This document shows, piece by piece, positions 5,182-6,867 of a stretch of 6,867 nucleotides of DNA. The stretch is from Thermomicrobiales bacterium (GTDB taxonomy: Bacteria > Chloroflexota > Chloroflexia > Thermomicrobiales > UBA6265): the NCBI GenBank assembly GCA_025928535.1, contig JAICJJ010000155.1, positions 1 through 6,867 of the forward strand, read 5' to 3'. The notes below the pieces were generated by a model. The model did not search any database, was not told the origin of the DNA, and was given only the letters and a program-made list of their open reading frames with translations. Within the stretch, counting starts at the first letter, position 1; every line of letters starts with the position of its first letter. The translations under genes and the position numbers were made by a program.

Positions 5182-5577
5182 ATGGACCCCGCCCATTTCG
5201 ATATCCTCGTCGGTCGCCTCGCCTCCCGCCGCCGGCTCCTCGCGAGCCTGGCAGCGGGCGCGCTCGGGATCGCCGGGCCGACAGCCGCCGCGGCCCGGCA
5301 TCGCCACCGCCATCACCACCGCTGTCCGTCCTCGCGGGAGGTTTGCGGCGCCGTCTGCTGCCCGATCGGTCAGGGCTGCTCTGGCGGCGCCTGCGGCACG
5401 GCTCCGTCCTGCGTGGGCAATCCGCCGCTCTGTTCGATCGGCGCGGATTGCTGCAGCGGCACGTGCAACGTGAACGGCTTTTGCCGGTGCAGCGCGGCAG
5501 GGCAGCCCTGCTTCGTCGGTGATGCGGACTGCTGCAACGGCCTGCACTGCATCGGCTTCACCTGCCAGACTGGGTAA
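5182..5577 (+). CDS. Tat-exported His/Cys-rich small protein (18 Cys)
   Basis: This encodes 131 residues. The ATG at 5182 has GGAGG 6 bases upstream. Residues 6-13 (FDILVGRL) and 16-38 (RRRLLASLAAGALGIAG then Ala-rich) form the same kind of leader and Tat signal as the gene at 4425. A basic His cluster follows the cleavage region (RHRHRHHHR, 39-47) and could bind metal or polyanions. The rest holds 18 cysteines at 48, 55, 59, 60, 66, 71, 77, 84, 90, 91, 95, 101, 103, 110, 117, 118, 123 and 128. Repeats of the type D-C-C-x-G-x-x-C (ADCCSGTC, ADCCNGLHC) recall knottin-like disulfide scaffolds. No enzyme motif is visible. It is probably a compact, protease-resistant secreted protein; the role is unknown. 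Confidence 0.8.
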   Translation: MDPAHFDILVGRLASRRRLLASLAAGALGIAGPTAAAARHRHRHHHRCPSSREVCGAVCCPIGQGCSGGACGTAPSCVGNPPLCSIGADCCSGTCNVNGFCRCSAAGQPCFVGDADCCNGLHCIGFTCQTG

Positions 5578-5585
5578 ATCCCGCG

Positions 5586-5601
5586 GCCCCGCATCCGGGG
5601 C
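5586..5601 (+). terminator. GC-rich hairpin after the 18-Cys gene, possible terminator
   Basis: GCCCCG (5586-5591) and CGGGGC (5596-5601) form a 6-bp stem with a CATC loop, 8 bases after the stop. It lacks a T run, so it may only slow transcription or stabilise the 3' end. Confidence 0.3.
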
Positions 5602-5661
5602 GCCCGCGACGATCGGCACATCGTATGGCAAGCATTGCGACATCCGCGACAGGAGGCCGTG

Positions 5662-6672
5662 ATGGACCACGCCATGTCGGACTGGGCGACCCATCCATGG
5701 GTGGATGAAGCCGCCGCGCGCATCCGCTTTGGCATCGTCCACCCGCTGCTCGGGAGCGACCTGGCCTGGCCGGCCCTCCTGCGGCGAGTGCGGCTGGCCG
5801 AATCGCTCGGGTTCGACTCGTACTGGTTCAGCGACCATCCCCTGCTCAATCCGGACTGTTGGACGCGGATCGCCGGTCTCGCCGCCACGACTCGGACGAT
5901 CCGCCTGGGCACGATGGTCAGTTGCATCTACTATCGCCATCCGGTTCTCCTCGCCCGCATCGTCGCCGATGTCGACCGCATGAGCGACGGACGCGTCATC
6001 CTCGGGCTGGGCATCGGCGATTTCGCGCCGGAATTCGACCAGATGGGACTCCCGTTTCCGCCAACGCCGGTGCGACAGCAGGCCTTCGAGGAAACGATCC
6101 AGATTCTTCAGGGCGTCTGGGGCGGCACGCCATTCACGCTTGACGGGACGCATTTCCGCGTGCGCGAGGCCCGCGTCCAACCCGCTCCGGTCCAGCAGCC
6201 GCGGGTGCCGATCCTCATCGCCGGCGCGGGCGAGCGCGTCACGCTCCGCCAGGTCGCCGAATTTGCGGACGCCTCCAACTTTGGCCCGAATCCGCACACC
6301 GGAAACGTGCTCGGCGTCGATGACGTTCGGCGCAAGTTCGCGGTCTTGCGCGAGCACGGCGCGCGCTTGGGCAGGCCGTTCGCGTCGATCCTGCGCACCC
6401 ATTGGTCGCCGCCGGTGGTGCTGGCCGAAACGGCGCCGGCGCTGCAAGCGAAGGTCGACGCGATCACGCCGGACGAGCATCGATTCTACGGTGGGCACAT
6501 GGTCATCGGAACGCCCGACGCGGCCATCGCGCACTTCCAGCGCCTGGTCGACGCCGGCTTGCAATACTTCATCGTCCACACCCGCGCCGACCCGGACACC
6601 GCGCGCCTGCTGGCGGAACGCGTGCTCCCGGCCTTGACCCTGGCCACTTCACCCAGCGCCACGCCGCGCTGA
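5662..6672 (+). CDS. LLM-class flavin/F420-dependent oxidoreductase
   Basis: This encodes 336 residues from the ATG at 5662, chosen because AGGAGG lies 5 bases upstream; the frame is open 9 codons further to another ATG without such a site. It belongs to the bacterial luciferase-like monooxygenase superfamily (TIM barrel), soluble and cytoplasmic. Features seen are: first strand RFGIVHPLL (22-30); RLAESLGFDSYWFSDHPLL (44-62); RTIRLGTMVSCIYYRHPVLLA (78-98, a typical barrel strand followed by the RHP motif); and DRMSDGRVILGLGIGDFAPE (105-124), the phosphate/cofactor loop region. FEETIQILQGVWGG (142-155) and VPILIAGAGERVTL (182-195) follow, and the C-terminal barrel strand is LQYFIVHT (300-307). 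Length is normal for the family. Such enzymes use FMN or F420 with varied substrates; the sequence does not say which. The gene is 84 bases after the 18-Cys gene, probably with its own signals. Confidence 0.88.
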   Translation: MDHAMSDWATHPWVDEAAARIRFGIVHPLLGSDLAWPALLRRVRLAESLGFDSYWFSDHPLLNPDCWTRIAGLAATTRTIRLGTMVSCIYYRHPVLLARIVADVDRMSDGRVILGLGIGDFAPEFDQMGLPFPPTPVRQQAFEETIQILQGVWGGTPFTLDGTHFRVREARVQPAPVQQPRVPILIAGAGERVTLRQVAEFADASNFGPNPHTGNVLGVDDVRRKFAVLREHGARLGRPFASILRTHWSPPVVLAETAPALQAKVDAITPDEHRFYGGHMVIGTPDAAIAHFQRLVDAGLQYFIVHTRADPDTARLLAERVLPALTLATSPSATPR

Positions 6673-6821
6673 CGCCTGGACGAGCAAACGACTGCAAGCG
6701 AGGCGGCCCGGCGGTCAACGACATCCTGGCGAAGTTGGCGCCTGCCCGTCGCGCGACGCCGGCGCCGATGGCACAATGCCGGCCGGCGCCGGTTTCGGGG
6801 CAGGGCGGCGCCACAGTCCGT

Positions 6822-6853
6822 CTTGCCGACTCGCCGTCTCGCCGTCTCGCCGA
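6822..6853 (+). repeat. Four tandem 8-bp units before the next gene
   Basis: Consecutive units CTTGCCGA, CTCGCCGT, CTCGCCGT and CTCGCCGA differ at only two positions. They end 5 bases before an AGGAG site. They may be slippage-prone DNA in the leader of a gene beyond the window. Confidence 0.7.
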
Positions 6854-6858
6854 CAGAC

Positions 6859-6863
6859 AGGAG
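6859..6863 (+). promoter_or_regulatory. Ribosome binding site of a gene beyond the right edge
   Basis: AGGAG followed by ATCG at the very end of the window resembles the sites before the other plus-strand genes (5-6 bases to ATG). A start codon is expected within a few bases past 6867. Confidence 0.45.
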
Positions 6864-6867
6864 ATCG

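Noticed and set aside
4897..6579. Minus-strand open frame (560 codons) opposite the oxidoreductase and 18-Cys genes
   Set aside because: It is the antisense shadow of two genes with good ribosome sites and recognisable motifs or signals, and it has no protein-family features of its own.
6745..6795. Repeated CCGGCGCC around GCACAATG, considered as an operator or promoter
   Set aside because: CCGGCGCC is a likely chance word at this base composition, and no -35 hexamer lies at the right distance from CACAAT.

Overview
The window is GC-rich bacterial chromosome, with strong G/C bias at third codon positions. GC content, purine-rich ribosome binding sites a few bases before ATG, and several short Tat-type signal peptides on small Cys-rich exported proteins suggest a Thermomicrobia-like Chloroflexota (or a similar high-GC lineage). 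This assignment is an inference from style, not from a marker gene.

Left edge (1-730, minus strand): three closely packed small genes read leftwards. They encode a protein with a Cys4-type/His zinc-finger-like N-terminus, a 64-residue coiled-coil plus single-membrane-helix protein, and the first 16 codons of a further gene. The arrangement resembles a phage or prophage packaging/lysis neighbourhood, but nothing in the visible sequence proves that.

Centre left (850-2031, plus): an exported tandem gamma-class carbonic anhydrase-like protein. It has two left-handed beta-helix domains, and the zinc ligands appear divided between them. It ends at a strong bidirectional terminator shared with the convergent minus-strand gene.

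Centre (2125-3141, minus): two small Gly/Asn/Ser-rich paralogues. They share an almost identical C-terminal tail and the same ribosome-binding-site spacing. A near-consensus promoter lies upstream of the first, and a hairpin-rich gap separates the two.

Centre right (3371-4129, plus): a stand-alone NAD(P)H-hydrate epimerase, divergent from the Gly-rich pair.

Right (4425-6672, plus): two exported Cys-rich proteins (16 and 18 cysteines) that share an FDxLVxxL segment before the twin arginines. They are followed by a luciferase-like (LLM) flavin/F420-dependent oxidoreductase. The window closes with a short tandem repeat and an AGGAG site that probably serves a gene starting just beyond the edge.

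The genes do not form one pathway. The most unusual items are the tandem carbonic anhydrase with complementary half-sites and the Gly-rich paralogue pair with its conserved tail. I see no tRNA, rRNA, CRISPR array or insertion sequence.
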